Below are positions 39,205-51,500 of a stretch of 64,000 bases of DNA, one piece after another. How positions within the stretch are numbered: position 1 is the stretch's first letter; each line of letters opens with the position of its first letter. The notes under the pieces were generated by a model that saw only the letters and a program-made list of their open reading frames with translations, was not told the DNA's origin and did not search any database. This stretch comes from Balanoglossus misakiensis (Eukaryota > Hemichordata): positions 11,470,001-11,534,000 of the forward strand of contig CM082582.2 of assembly GCA_040954595.2 (NCBI GenBank), read 5' to 3'. The position numbers and the translations under genes were made by a program.

Positions 39205-42200
39205 ATGAACGGCCCACTCTTGGCGATTTTATTATGTTCATCGTTAAAGTCTACTATCGCAGCGACATATTCTGGTAAGTCAAACTTTTGTTCGGGAGTT
39301 TGCATATGATTCAGATTTAATCTATGGAAGTCACGTCTGGAAGAAGAGAAATCCGTAAAAAATGCAAGTTGGAAATGACAATTTAGCGCTGCAAGAACCA
39401 ACCCACCTTATTTTTATACATATGTTGGTTGTTTAACAAAGGAGAAATTCCAAATCAAACTTTTGTAATAACACAATATCATATATCATACAGCACAACG
39501 CAGTGTAGTTTTGTTAAGGACGACACAATTTTTGGATAAGGTAGTAAACAGCAATTACACACAACAACATACAGAAATTATGCAGCCTCGTTTGTGCTTT
39601 GCAGTTTGTGGTGACGATACTGCGTCGGGGTATGGCGGCATCATCAACTCACACGACTCGTATCCAAGCTACTACAGTCTCGGCTTGGATTGCTCTATTG
39701 TCATTCCAAATCAGGATCCTTTCGACCTTATTGATCTGACGTTCACCGCTGTGGATCTCTTCTACGGAGGTAACGCAGGTAAGGTAGCAGCCTCATAGAT
39801 CATTTTTCGAACTCTACGAGACCCTACGAAATCTCGCGTGGCTTTAGGCACTATACACGCGAGGACATTATCATTTGTCACAGGACAAACAACACATGAC
39901 CCATCTTGTTAAACGGCACAAAGGTTAACCGTATTGTTCAACGTAACTCTGCCCCTATTTAGTTTCATTTTATACGAAGCTTGACTTGTATTACTTGGCT
40001 ACCAACTCTTTGCTAATTAACAAGTCTCGCGATATCTGAGCGGAAAATCATATAATGGAATTTTGGCTGACAGAAATGGAAAGAGTCTTTTAAAATTGTA
40101 ACAATTTCATTACCAATAAAATATTTGTTGGAAAAATGATTCTTTGTGAAATAATTTTCAGATTGCTCTGGCTCTGACTACGTCAAGGCGACCTGGGCAT
40201 CAACGAGCCAGGTTTTCGAAACCGTTTGCCAAAGCAGTGATGTTGGAACACTGTTCAGTACACCACCCAGTGAACCCTCTATAAATGTGACCTTTGTGAC
40301 TGTCGATTCACATACGACATCTTACACAGGATTCTCTGCTATCTACACCCTCTATTACGACGTCAACGGTAAGTTGAAGAATGAAATGGCTCGAGTTTTT
40401 CAAAGTTTAATGTCATTGTCAATCCTCTGATAGCCGTTCTCAACTTGCATTATATTAGGGGAGAACTACTTGATTTTTAGGGACGGAGGATTTGTGGGGG
40501 TTTGTTAGCAGATGGTGCAGAGGAAAATATTCTACGATGTCCTGAGGAAAAAAGAGGGACCAGAATAAAACAATTTGCTGTAACAGTGGCTTAATTTTTA
40601 GTTTGCTGACAAATACTCCACCCTCCCAGAAATCAAATGGTTTTCTCCTTACGCGCATGCCTGGTTTATCTTTACAGGTGGAAGCTGCGCAGGTTCAGAC
40701 TTCGACTGTGGTAACCAGTTTTGCATATCAAGTACTCTTCGCTGCGATGGTATTGAACACTGTCAAGGTGGTGCAGATGAATACGGTTGCTCGGGCTCCT
40801 GTACGTAAAATGGCATATTTATGCACGTGGGCAATTATATTGGAGAATCCGTCGGACTAGGGCGCTCCCTGCGCTCAGATGGGGGGGGGGGCAGGGAGCA
40901 CCCTCGAATTATGGTTTCCCAGACTAGATAGTGGGCAGTAAACTTAAATCAAAGTGTAGTTTCTGCTCTTTTGCATAAACGTGGTATGTTTTCTATGTCC
41001 ATTTTCAATATCTAATAAGTCTTATTTGACGAAATGGCTAACTTTCAGTCAGTCTACATGGTTTGCAGACAAAATCGCTATTGTTGACAAATTGAATTAA
41101 AATACGGACTGGAATTCGTAATGTCGACACAATGGTGTGACAAAACGAATACTGTGGGGCCTCAACATTCCTACGAATGGAACATGACGGTATATTTGAT
41201 ACATAGAAGGACACACACACTAAAACATCCTAAGGCTGCATTCACAAACACCTCTGGAGGGGGGGGCAGGAGAATTGAGGGGGGGGATTTGAAAAAATTG
41301 AGGGTATGTAAGGGGGGGGGATTTGAAATAATTTAGGGACTGAAAGGGGGGGACTTGAAAAATTTTAACGACTAAATATTTATTTTGAGTCCACAAAAAT
41401 GCAGTTTCGCGCCCTTTATTTTACAAAATTTTCTAATGTGGGAGGGGGACACCCCCTCCCACACCCACCCCCTCCATTCATCAACACCTTTCAATCATTG
41501 ACTGGTTTATCTAGTGTCCCAGGTCAGGGGACTTGCCCCACCCCATGATAACTTTGAGCGGCGACGGTTAAATTTGTCCTCCCCAACATACCGGTAGTTG
41601 AGTTAATTTGCTTTTGCCGGGTTCATTAAAATGCAGCTTTGAGCTCTGTATTTTAGAAAATTTTCTTACGTGGGAGGGGGACACCCCCTCCCAAACCCAC
41701 CCCCTTCAATTCTCGGTTTACAATGTCTCCCAACACAGAATACAAATATATCTACTTAAAAAATAAAAACAATGTTCAGTTTTAATACCCACTGATGAGG
41801 GGAAACATCAGTTTCAAATTCTTTTCATGGGAGCGCTGTTTTTCTTTTTACAAGATAGATAGGTGATGTGTTTTGCTCTGTGAAAGAAAATGGGGGGGGG
41901 GATTTCAAAATTTTGGCAGTTCGGAAGGGGGGGATTTGAAAATATTGGCAGTTCGGAAGGGGGGCATGTGAAAATTAGCGGTAAAAAAAATTGAATTCTC
42001 CCGCCCCCCCCTCCAGAGGTGTTTGTGAATGCAGCCTAATGCGGAAATGGTTCTCTTCCGAGACAGTTGCTTCGTTCTCACCGCTTCCTTTCCTTGACAC
42101 TCTGTAACACACAGCCCAGCCTGAGTGCAGTGATTCCGAGTTCGCCTGTACGAATGGGCAATGTGTATCCACTGCCTACAGATGCGATGGCACGGACCAA

Positions 42201-42939
42201 TGCGGCGACAACTCAGATGAAGCCAGCTGTTCTGCAGTAACTTCAGCCCCTGGTTCAGGTGCGTAGAAACCTACGGTGCAGTTAGTTATAAACCACTATG
42301 TAGTCCATTTACTTTTGGCACAGTCCCTGTCAAATAGACAGGCTTTGCTTTTGGCCATCCCCAAGTAGATCAAATTTAGACGTTGGTTTCTTCCGATGGT
42401 GAAAGGTCAGTACAGTCGTTGATGTCAAAACACACTACTGCAATCATATCGTGTCCACTTACAAGTTGTTTTTGCGTTCCCAGGTTCAACCTCTCTCGAC
42501 ACAGGGACGATAGCTGGGTTGGCCATAGCCGCCATTGTGGTCGTAGCGATCGTGATCATCGTCATCGTATACTGTGTTTATAAGAAGTCATCGTCCACAG
42601 CACCTGCAACAACCAGTAAACCCGACGCAGCCACAGCCGATACCAGTGAAAAGGCATCGCCACCAGCCGCCGCGCCGGAGTGAGTAATAACCCTTTGATT
42701 TCTGTGAAGAAGCTTTATTGTGTCATAACTTAAGAGAGATTCAAGTTAAATGACGACTATTATTTATTATCAAATTCAATGTATTTTTTTTCTACAGAAC
42801 GGTTGATTCAATGAAAACACTAGTCACCAACCAGAACGTGAACAACACTCAACCATCACAGCCTGCCGCACACGGGGGATATGGCGAATATTACGAACCC
42901 GCTTATCCGCTGGACCCTAAACCACCCGGTCTCGACTGA
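39205..42939 (+). CDS. Gene I: single-CUB, double-LDLa type I membrane protein
   Basis: Exons 39205-39274, 39605-39778, 40162-40368, 40678-40800, 42115-42258, 42484-42679, 42798-42939 encode 351 residues. Exon 1 gives the signal peptide [20 protein letters not shown] and then TYSG, the last residues of CUB2 in G and H, so the two membrane-distal CUBs and the propeptide are absent. The remaining CUB ([18 protein letters not shown]) corresponds to CUB3. Two LDLa exons follow, unique in the cluster: the first has a damaged acidic box ([16 protein letters not shown], Asp to Gly), the second is intact ([16 protein letters not shown]). A DNA transposon lies in the intron between them. [22 protein letters not shown]. 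The tail keeps [13 protein letters not shown] but the YENT position reads NQNV, so the tyrosine is lost. AATAAA at 43252. Confidence 0.89.
41234..42036. mobile_element. Non-autonomous DNA transposon (TIR element) in an intron of gene I
   Basis: The ends are inverted repeats beginning GGCTGCATTCACAAACACC and extending at least 40 bases with one or two mismatches, through CTCTGGA, eight G and AGGAGAATT. TAA flanks both ends (41231-41233 and 42037-42039), a likely 3-base target-site duplication. Two diverged internal copies of about 230 bases each carry GTGGGAGGGGGACACCCC (near 41440 and 41670). No coding capacity is visible. A 3-base TNA-type target site recalls PIF/Harbinger, but this class is not proven. 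It lies between the two LDLa exons of gene I. Confidence 0.85.
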
Positions 42940-43251
42940 TGTTGGTTCTGGTGTTTTCTGCAATGAGTACTGTTCTCCTGCAAGTGAAAATGTCATACAC
43001 GTGGCATACACGTACGTTTCATTTCAGACATGCACAGTTTATGCTAATAGGGGCAGTTTTTTTTACGCTAATAACAATATATATTTGTGAATAGGGAAAA
43101 CGTGCTTGTTTGGGGGAGTGCTATGATTTTGGTTATTTACACATATTGTCCAAACATCAAGGCCTACACCAGTTCATCTTTGTAGTCTGCAGAATGCGTT
43201 TTTAATTCTAAAAGTACACCATTCAGTACTATTCCGTCCATGCTTATTTCA

Positions 43252-43257
43252 AATAAA
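43252..43257 (+). terminator. Poly(A) signal of gene I
   Basis: AATAAA about 310 bases past the stop, followed by AT-rich sequence and then T/G-rich sequence. Confidence 0.6.
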
Positions 43258-43538
43258 ATATACAATATTATATTGCTGTGTCTAGGTCTCTCTTAACATT
43301 GTGAGACTGTAAATTAGCATTTCAAAAGACATTGACCTCATTTTGTGAGCCCTTTATAATTTGCATATTAGTCCTCAACATCTGTACCTGTATATGTAAA
43401 GTTGAACTCGTTTTGAGTGAGTTACCACTGTACAACTCTGACCTATCTGAGGCTGTCTGTCTTACAACATTACGTGCGCGTTTATGTGTTTATGCACGTC
43501 TACATGGAGACTTCAGCAGGTATGTAGATAACTGGGAA

Positions 43539-43539
<1 letters not shown>

Positions 43540-43564
<25 letters not shown>
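43540..43564. repeat. (GT)n microsatellite
   Basis: Dinucleotide run downstream of gene I, after its poly(A) signal. Confidence 0.93.
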
Positions 43565-43569
<5 letters not shown>

Positions 43570-44131
43570 CGCGTACGTATATATCTGTATGAAATGAACT
43601 AGAATGTATGCTTATATTTGGTGTACGTGACACTGCGATAAAATCAAAGAGGTCTATACATATGCCCTCAAAATGTAGGGCGTCACGTCAATGAAAAGAA
43701 GAAAGAAAATGCAACGGCATCCACCCACACAGCTGCATTGGACAACACACAGTGGACCTGTCAGCGGCAAACAATGGCCCATTGACGCGGACAAACAACG
43801 CAAACTGAAAATGGTTCTCACATTTGACGCCCCCAGTTGACAAGGTGGTCTCCTAGGATTTTGTAGGACAAACGAACCGTAGAATATAGAAGTATTTGTG
43901 CCTCATTGAATGAGACTCGAATCCTAAGGTCAAACGTACCCACATAGTGTACCAATATAAAATCTATTTTTGATGGTATACCCAATATTTGGCCCAAACT
44001 ACACAGCTTTAAATATGCGTGTTGCTAGATTATGTCACCATGAAATTTTGTATTCCGGTTGAATTTGCTGAGACGTGCGCTTGGCGTGCTCGTTTTGTTA
44101 CTAGGGATACATGTTAATGTTAGCAACAGAG

Positions 44132-44212
44132 GCCGCCATGTTGTGACGACATGCACGTCGCTGAATTGATTCATGTGTGCTACAGCTCGGCGCGTCTGTC
44201 GGATTAGGAAGG
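44132..44212 (+). promoter_or_regulatory. Candidate start region and non-coding first exon of gene J
   Basis: GCCGCCATGTTGTGACGAC, then CGTCGCTGAATTG, closely follows the I copy. The donor AGG|GTAAGA is at 44213 and the acceptor TATTTTCAG ends at 44539, 28 bases before the start codon. Confidence 0.55.
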
Positions 44213-44567
44213 GTAAGAAATCATTTTCCTTTACTAAATCAGCCACCATTACTTCGCAAATTACATGATGTGAGATTCATAATGATATGTTGGCGTAATG
44301 TCTAAAATTATGGAGAAAATCAACACTGACATGCATGTGTTGTAGCATTGTCAATGTCAGGTTGACAACACTTGAACAGTTCATATATACAATAACGAAC
44401 ACTTCGTTGACACCACCCTCCCTACACGCTTGTCTGACATCAGACTGGCCGCTGTATCACCGGCATTGTCGGTGAAAGGCGCATCAGGAAGGCCAAGCCC
44501 AATCTTCCCAATGAAATTCGTTTTACTTTTTATTTTCAGAGTGTTTAAAGGCAAGGTTCGCTGAGAA

Positions 44568-45748
44568 ATGTATGGTTCACCGGTATTACCACTCCTGGCG
44601 ATATTACTTCACTTAACACAACCAACAATCGCAGAGACGTATTCCGGTCAGTCAAGCTTGCGTTTTCTTGTTTTATCTTTTATATTATCTTGTATTATTT
44701 TTTGCCTGTGCTGGTTCATGCCGGACTCCACAACTGGCTGTTAGAATTATTAGAGGACGCCATTTACGTGCATTTTACCGTACGTGAAGCGTCGTAAATG
44801 ACGTATCGATTCTTTGCAGTTTGTAGCGATGCCTCAGCTGACGGGTACGGCGGGATAATCCAGTCGCACGACACGTATCCAAGCTACTACTCCCTAGGTT
44901 TGACGTGTTCGCTGACCATCTCCACACAGGGAGGATACGACCGGATCTATTTGAAGTTCACCGCCGTCGATCTGTACGACACAAACGCCATTGGTTAGTT
45001 AAATTACACTGAATTTTACACTCTGAATCAAAATTTGAGTAGATATGTGGAAAAAGATATGATTTATTTTTTGAAAGACGACAGCAAGTTGACTGTGGCG
45101 TTCAAAAGGCCACGTTCACTGGCCCGGATGTTTCCTATTCGGAGCCATGCATTGACGGTACACTCACATCGAGGTGCTGCATGTAGTTTATAATAAAGCA
45201 CGTGTTGCCACATCACGTGACTATACCCTGTCCACCTTTTGCAGCGTGCTTCGGCTCTGATTACGTCACAGTGTTTGGTCTCCCCAGTGTTGCGCGAATT
45301 CTCTGCGGAAGTGACGATGTCGGCGTCATCCCGATCGACGTCAATACCACCTCTGTTCAAGTAAACTTCAAAACCAATGCCGGTCACTCGGAAACATTTA
45401 CCGGATTCACGGCAGTTTACGCCTTGTATTATATACCGGACGGTAAGTTCTTAAAACACTCAACACGTGCGAACCTGGTAACATGTTACTCAGTGTAGTT
45501 ACATGTATAATGTAAATTCAAATATAGATATTCAAGTTCCTTTGATAACTAAAAGAAAGTGTTTATTGGTCTCCAATCACACAGGCGAATGCAACAGTGT
45601 CGACTTCGCTTGCTCAAATGGCAGGTGCATACACGCTGACTTGCAATGTGACGGTGCGGACCATTGCAGCGATAACTCCGATGAATCGGGGTGTCCTAGT
45701 TCCGGTGAGTTTGTAATGGAAAAGTGCGACTCGGATGATGATGATGAC

Positions 45749-45797
<49 letters not shown>

Positions 45798-46556
45798 GTG
45801 GTGGCTCAGGCTTCTAATTCACAATTCGTGTTTTTCTCTTTCCATTGACATTCTATCATGTTGCTTTTGTTTTTTATCAGTCACCCTGGACACAGCTACG
45901 ATAGCTGGAATTGCCGCTGGTGGCGCTGTGCTGTTGTTGATCATAATCATATGCGTGTGCTGCTGTTGTTGTAAGAAGAAGACTGCTACAGAGCCGACAC
46001 CGACCTACAAACATACCCCAACAACAAGAACACATGATACCAAGATGGAGACAGTCACCACAGCCGCAACGGGGTATAGCACTGTTTTTTTTTCTTCGCA
46101 AGATTTCTTCAATAATTATGTACAGAGTCCAACAAACAGCGCAATGGCCTCTGGTAAAAGGAGCAAGCAAGCAAGCATGCATTTCATAACATTTCGAAAC
46201 GAGTAAGCTCTTCCCGACGACAGAATTTTCATAATTGGTGTAATATCACATCATACATGGTTACTATGTCAATTAGCCTAAGTAGTATGAGACCCGGTCG
46301 ACACCTTTCCCCAACTACTGCCACATAAGAAATTTTATCTCGTCAAAAAAGCGATTTTTAGGACTGTAGCATTCTCAATGTAGCATTATCGGCCATCTTT
46401 TTTGTCCCTCACAGACCACCTCTCGATCCAACCAAACAGTTTGTTACTTACGAGAACACGAAGAACACCAAAGTGACGTCACAGATGGAAGGAAAGGGCG
46501 GCTATGGACAATACTATGATCCACTGGCAGATTCACCGCCTGAAGTTGACTCATGA
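44568..46556 (+). CDS. Gene J: single-CUB, LDLa type I membrane protein with YENT tail
   Basis: Exons 44568-44646, 44820-44993, 45245-45442, 45585-45704, 45881-46073, 46415-46556 encode 301 residues, the smallest member. The signal peptide MYGSPVLPLLAILLHLTQPT resembles those of H and I, and exon 1 again ends ETYSG, fused to the CUB2 exon end. The lone CUB (VCSDASADGYGGIIQSHD) is of CUB3 type with four cysteines. LDLa: CDGADHCSDNSDESGC. The TM AGIAAGGAVLLLIIIICV runs into CCCCCKKK. The tail has FVTYENTKNTKV and GGYGQYYDP, as in G and H. Three donors are off-consensus (GTCAGT, GTTAGT, GGGTATAG), but every exon phase fits and the reading frame is open throughout. AATAAA at 46776. Confidence 0.88.
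45733..45800. repeat. (GAT)n trinucleotide microsatellite
   Basis: It starts about 30 bases after the LDLa donor of gene J. Reading through that donor would append a poly-Asp run to the LDLa, but the donor (CCG|GTGAGT) is strong and the next exon joins in phase. Confidence 0.95.
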
Positions 46557-46775
46557 ATATTCATGGTATTGGGCATTGCTGAGACCACTCGCATGGTGTT
46601 CTCTCACAGAGAAAAGGAAAGCATAGATATAGTACTAGTTTATCCATACAGGGTTTCAAAGAATTGTTTAATACTAGTATACGAGAGGTCACGTGCTTTG
46701 GAGAAAAATGGCGAATCGAATTCACTTGCATCGTTTTCTCAACCCGGATTCGTTCACTTCAATGACTCGCTCACA

Positions 46776-46781
46776 AATAAA
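46776..46781 (+). terminator. Poly(A) signal of gene J
   Basis: AATAAA about 220 bases past the stop. Confidence 0.6.
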
Positions 46782-47185
46782 CTTCCTCCTTCTCAGCTGA
46801 CGAAATTTCTGGCACACCGGTAGGTTATTGTTGCCGTAAACGGCGCATCTGTATTATATGTGTACATAATGATTTTATAGCAAAGCCAAGCGCTTGTATA
46901 TTTTACGGCTAGCCACACAATACAAGTCAAATGCCAGTGGTGGCATAGAACAGCAATTTGAATGTTAGTTTAAATAGCAAATAGAATCGGACTCTTAGGA
47001 CACGGATACACATTAGTCCGGCTGATTTTTGTAAATAAATTGTAATGCGATATACTTGTGTCAAATATCTCTCTTGCATAGGATGCGTTCTTTTTGTGTT
47101 TGTATGTCTGTTGTTGTTGTTGTGAGTGATATCAAACACAGATTGGGTAACACCTGTGATCCACGAATACCCGGGTATTGGACAG

Positions 47186-47813
47186 CCAATCACAAGCTTC
47201 ACAAAATACACGTGGTGAGTGACACATTTCGATTGGATAGTTGTCAACCAGCGCAGTTGGCAGATGGTCAGTGAGGTGACCACGTTGCCATCATTCGGAA
47301 CTCGATATTTGACGTACCAACACCTCGGCTGAAAGTAGGACGAGAACTGCCTATATTTTTACCCAGAGTAATTTCCGACACCCAATTGAAGTGAAGGTCA
47401 TGACTGTGATGATACATGGACTGGATTTTTCCAAGGTTATGGTGTCCTTACTGAAGAAAATGTGCCTAAACCATGGGTCATGGAAAGTGACTTGACGAAG
47501 GGTGCCCTTTCTCCTGGCCTGCAGGCCCCATTTCGCACAACCTCTTCTGTAAGTAAACCTTTCTGTCTTTTGTTCTCGAGCCTTGTAAATTTACAGGTTT
47601 TCTATCGATTAGGAATTTTCCGTTTTGTGTCTGCAAGGTACATGTAATTCAAAAAACTCTTGTACGTCGAAAAGACTCCGAAACTTTCAGGCGCACTCGT
47701 GCGGGAGGTAGAAATGAAACCTTGAGCAAAGGTCAAGCTTGGCGCAGATAGTGTGTACACCTGGAACCAGTTCTTTCCAGAGGAGGCAGCATTTATTTCA
47801 AGCTGAACAATGA
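47186..47813 (+). repeat. Dispersed repeat, copy 2 (open frame broken)
   Basis: Partner of 5885-6503. The ATG of the copy 1 open frame is changed (TCGGCTGAAAG in place of ATGGCTGAAAG) and several indels shift the frame, so nothing is coded here. It lies upstream of gene K, about 0.7 kb from the start codon. TACATGTA words and a GTAAGT after the CTGCAG block are kept in both copies. Confidence 0.75.
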
Positions 47814-48501
47814 CTCGTTTGCGTTGTTTTGCATTGTACCTTCTATCAAATGTCATCTTGTGTGTAGGGCCTATGTGTCGGGGATCCGTGTAAGTCACGG
47901 AACGGTAGTTTGCATTAAAAAATAGCAGCTCTTTGTGTGCAACTTTAAGAGCCAGCGTACACACAAGAGCTATTCAGGACTGCGCCAGATGTCTTGACCT
48001 TTTTTTATTTATCCAATACAACACAAAGCCCGGTACCGTACGTCAATATGGTCGCCAACGATACGAAAAAACAGACCCACTGAGCGAATGGTCATGATAC
48101 CAACTTCCTCTTTCATACTGACTGTAATATCGTCTTCCTTGGCTGTACCATAACTGCCCAAACTATCGATTCATCTGTGAGTATTGTTTCATGTTAATTC
48201 CCGGTATTTAGTTTCCTTTAGACCTGCAGATTTTAACGAATTGCAGTTTTAAACTTAGTGTAGATGTGGAACTTCGCCGTTTAGAGCGTACATATACTTT
48301 TGGGGCCGATACCTGCACCAGGAAGTAATGTTGACTACTTGCAATTTTTAAAGCCATTTTCGCGTCTGCTTGCTGCATGTGCCGTCTTTTTCCGGTGACA
48401 TAAACCATTTGAACTTCGGACACGTTCACATTATTAACTTGCCAGATACGCTGCGAGCTTCACAAGTGTACAATATCGACAGTTGCTGGCCAAATTCCAC
48501 T

Positions 48502-51500
48502 ATGTCCGCCAAGCTTCTGCATATGTTTGGATTAATCGCGCTGTTGGTAATTATTGCCCAAACAACAACTGGAAAAGCCGCAGGCGATGCACACGTTGGT
48601 CAAACTATGGGTGAGTAATTTGTTAAGTCTGTTAGGGTGACCGTCATTAATCATGTTTCAAATGGTGTATTGCTAAACGTTCAATTTCCCCTGTGGTGGG
48701 AATTGCTTAAGAGTTCTTAAGAATTAACCCTGATATTGTTCTCTTTACATTTAATAAAAAGACTGATAGATTTGTCACCATCAACTTGAGGCCAATGTCA
48801 AGGGATTTCCGCATTGGCCTCGCTATGAGTTCAAATTCATGATGGCTGCATTAGGGCGCTAGAGTTATGAAAATGGTGTATTGGCAACAATATAATGCTC
48901 CAATTCATTTACCTTTATACCAATTTAACCCCCCTGCCCCTACATGCAAATAACCGTGTGTTGTATTTTCCATCAGAAAAGAGAGCACTGGGAGATTGTG
49001 GCAGAACATTCTCAGAAGACTCCGGTCAATTCTCGTCACCAGGATATCCTGGTCACTACAAAAACAAAGATGAATGCATCAATGTTATATTCATACCCAA
49101 GACTGGCGTGTTGATTGTGGTAAGAAAATAACCATTTAGTGACAATCGACATTTTGGCTGTAGCACGAATGCTCACCACAACTGAGGCTATGAACTTCCG
49201 TTAGTTAAACATGACAGAAATCCGCCATCTTGAAATTGTGTCAAACATGTGAGATTTTTATCGCTGAACTTAGGTGGAGAAATATACTTGCCGTTCGCTT
49301 ACCCTTCATAAATAATGTTTTCGTCAGTTATAACAATAGTTGTATTCTTCTATCACACAATATATCCTCAAATATCAAAAACATGATGTGACGTTTACCG
49401 CATTATCTAATTACGCAGCTGGACTTTGTCACCTTTGACACGGAACGCGGTTACGATGTCGTCAAAGTGGAGACACTTACTGATTCGGTGATTGGAGAGT
49501 TCTCCGGTTCGTCAGTCCCGCCTACAATATGGGCCAGAGAAATCGTTCTGATTGTCACTTTCACATCGGACTTTTCCGTGACCCGTCCAGGGTTTCTCGT
49601 CAATTACGCAGCGCATTCGGACTCGAATCAAAATGGCAGTCGTACCATCATCGAAGATCATGGTAGTTTGTCATGGCGAGATTGGAACGTCTATGGAACC
49701 GACGATTATTATCTCATGATAATAGTGTCAGCGGGCTATAAAGTACAGGTAAAGTTTTTTAATGTATGGACGCTCATGTTTACACTTAATTCTGTCTAAA
49801 TTCCAGTTTTGCCAGAATTCATATAGTTACATTTAATAGCAAATTTTCTTGTTAGACACCTTTATTAAGAAACTTTTACTGAGGCCAATTGAAACATGCC
49901 AAATTTCAGTACGCCGCTGCATAGTTAATTTGGATTCGCGCATCGTAAAGTGGAAGCATTTCTACGTTTAAGTCCAGTGTGGAATGACTATTCAAACGTG
50001 AATGCTGCAGTGCGAATTCTTATTATTTTCCTCGCGACCTTTGAACCCATAAAATTCAAGATGGCGTCCATAACACTATCTTAATAATGTATGAATGTCA
50101 TGTGATGCATTTTTAGGTAAATATGGACATTCCTTGCTGCGATACATTTTTAATTGAAGGATTCGACGGTGTAAATAAATCTTATCCATTACTGAACGCC
50201 GTTCGCATCGATTATGGAAAGATTAGAATCACATCAAAAGGGAGGAGTCTGTACGTCCATCTATATCAAAGGAATACTGGTGCATCTAGAGTATACGTGA
50301 TTTACAACGCAGTTTATGGATATTATGGTAAAATTTCATTCTTGCAGTTGTCACAAATAAATAACGAGACATTTGCTTTACAACAGCGAAAAGGCATCGA
50401 CTGAAATATCGTTTGCATTAAACCTTGGTCGTGGTAATGTTGACAGAACTTTCACTATTATGTTAATTAGATATTTACGGAGAAACACGTGTTGTGCCAT
50501 GTACTGTTTTTGTACTAAGCAGTTGTCCAGTAAATAAGTCCATATTCTCTCTTACACCTGGCGCCCTTTGTCTTTTTACAGATTCAAACCAAATCGTTCA
50601 TTACATTCCCAGCTTGAGCACGTGGACCTATTCGGATGTGATCGCATCAACCTGGTGGAACACGGATAGTGGTGATGCAACTCCTCCAGCCACCACGGAT
50701 AGCACATACGTCCCTGGGGATTGCGGTGGTAGCCTCTCTGGTGCCTCGGGTTCATTTGCCTCGCCCTCGTATGGCGGACTCTACCCGAATGAGAAGGACT
50801 GCTATTACGTCATAACGGTCGCTAAAGGAAACACGATTGTGGTAAGATGAATACGATGTACTTAGAGATGGGTGATAGTTTATTTGTTTTGCGTCTGTGT
50901 ATGCTGATTGAGAACAAATCTTGTCAAAGTAGAAATTCGGATTGAAAATATAAAAGTATGCCTAGGCAACACATTGGATATCCAAGGCTGATTACAAAAC
51001 AATTGCATTTTGCTCTACATTTCACAGCTTTGGTTCACCGAATTTGCCCTGGAGCTGTGCTGCGACTTTGTGGAAATCTTCGATGGCGACTCGAAAACAG
51101 CTTCTACATCGCTGGGCAGATACTACGGCGGCGAAAGTGTACCCACCATTACATCGTCCGGTCATAGTCTTTTCATCCATTTCCATTCCGATCACTCAGT
51201 AAACGACTATGGATTCCGTGCTACATATAGTACTCCATCAACAGGTAAAATGACAGCAAGACATTTCTACAGACATACAAAAATCTCCTTGTATGTATCA
51301 ATTTTATAGTAAAATTGACTGTTGAGCTCATGTCATCAGCGAAAGTTAACCATTTTTGTCATCTTTTTTTCATGCTCAGACAACTCCGCCGTCATAATCG
51401 CAGCAGTATTTGGAGTGTTAGTTCCTGTTTTGGTCATCGTGATTGCGGTCATTATTTTTGTATACTTCAAGAAGAAGTTGACCAAACCACCAAAAGTCAG

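Larger units (their letters stand above)
42940..44131. other. 3' UTR of gene I and spacer to gene J
   Basis: Contains the I poly(A) signal and a GT microsatellite. Nothing else was recognised. Confidence 0.45.
46557..48501. other. 3' UTR of gene J and spacer to gene K
   Basis: Contains the J poly(A) signal and dispersed repeat copy 2. A GCCATTTTCGCG word at 48353 could mark the K start region, but no clear donor follows. Confidence 0.4.

Noticed and set aside
45705-45817. Poly-Asp extension after the gene J LDLa
   Set aside because: It lies beyond a strong donor; the TM exon joins in the correct phase without it.
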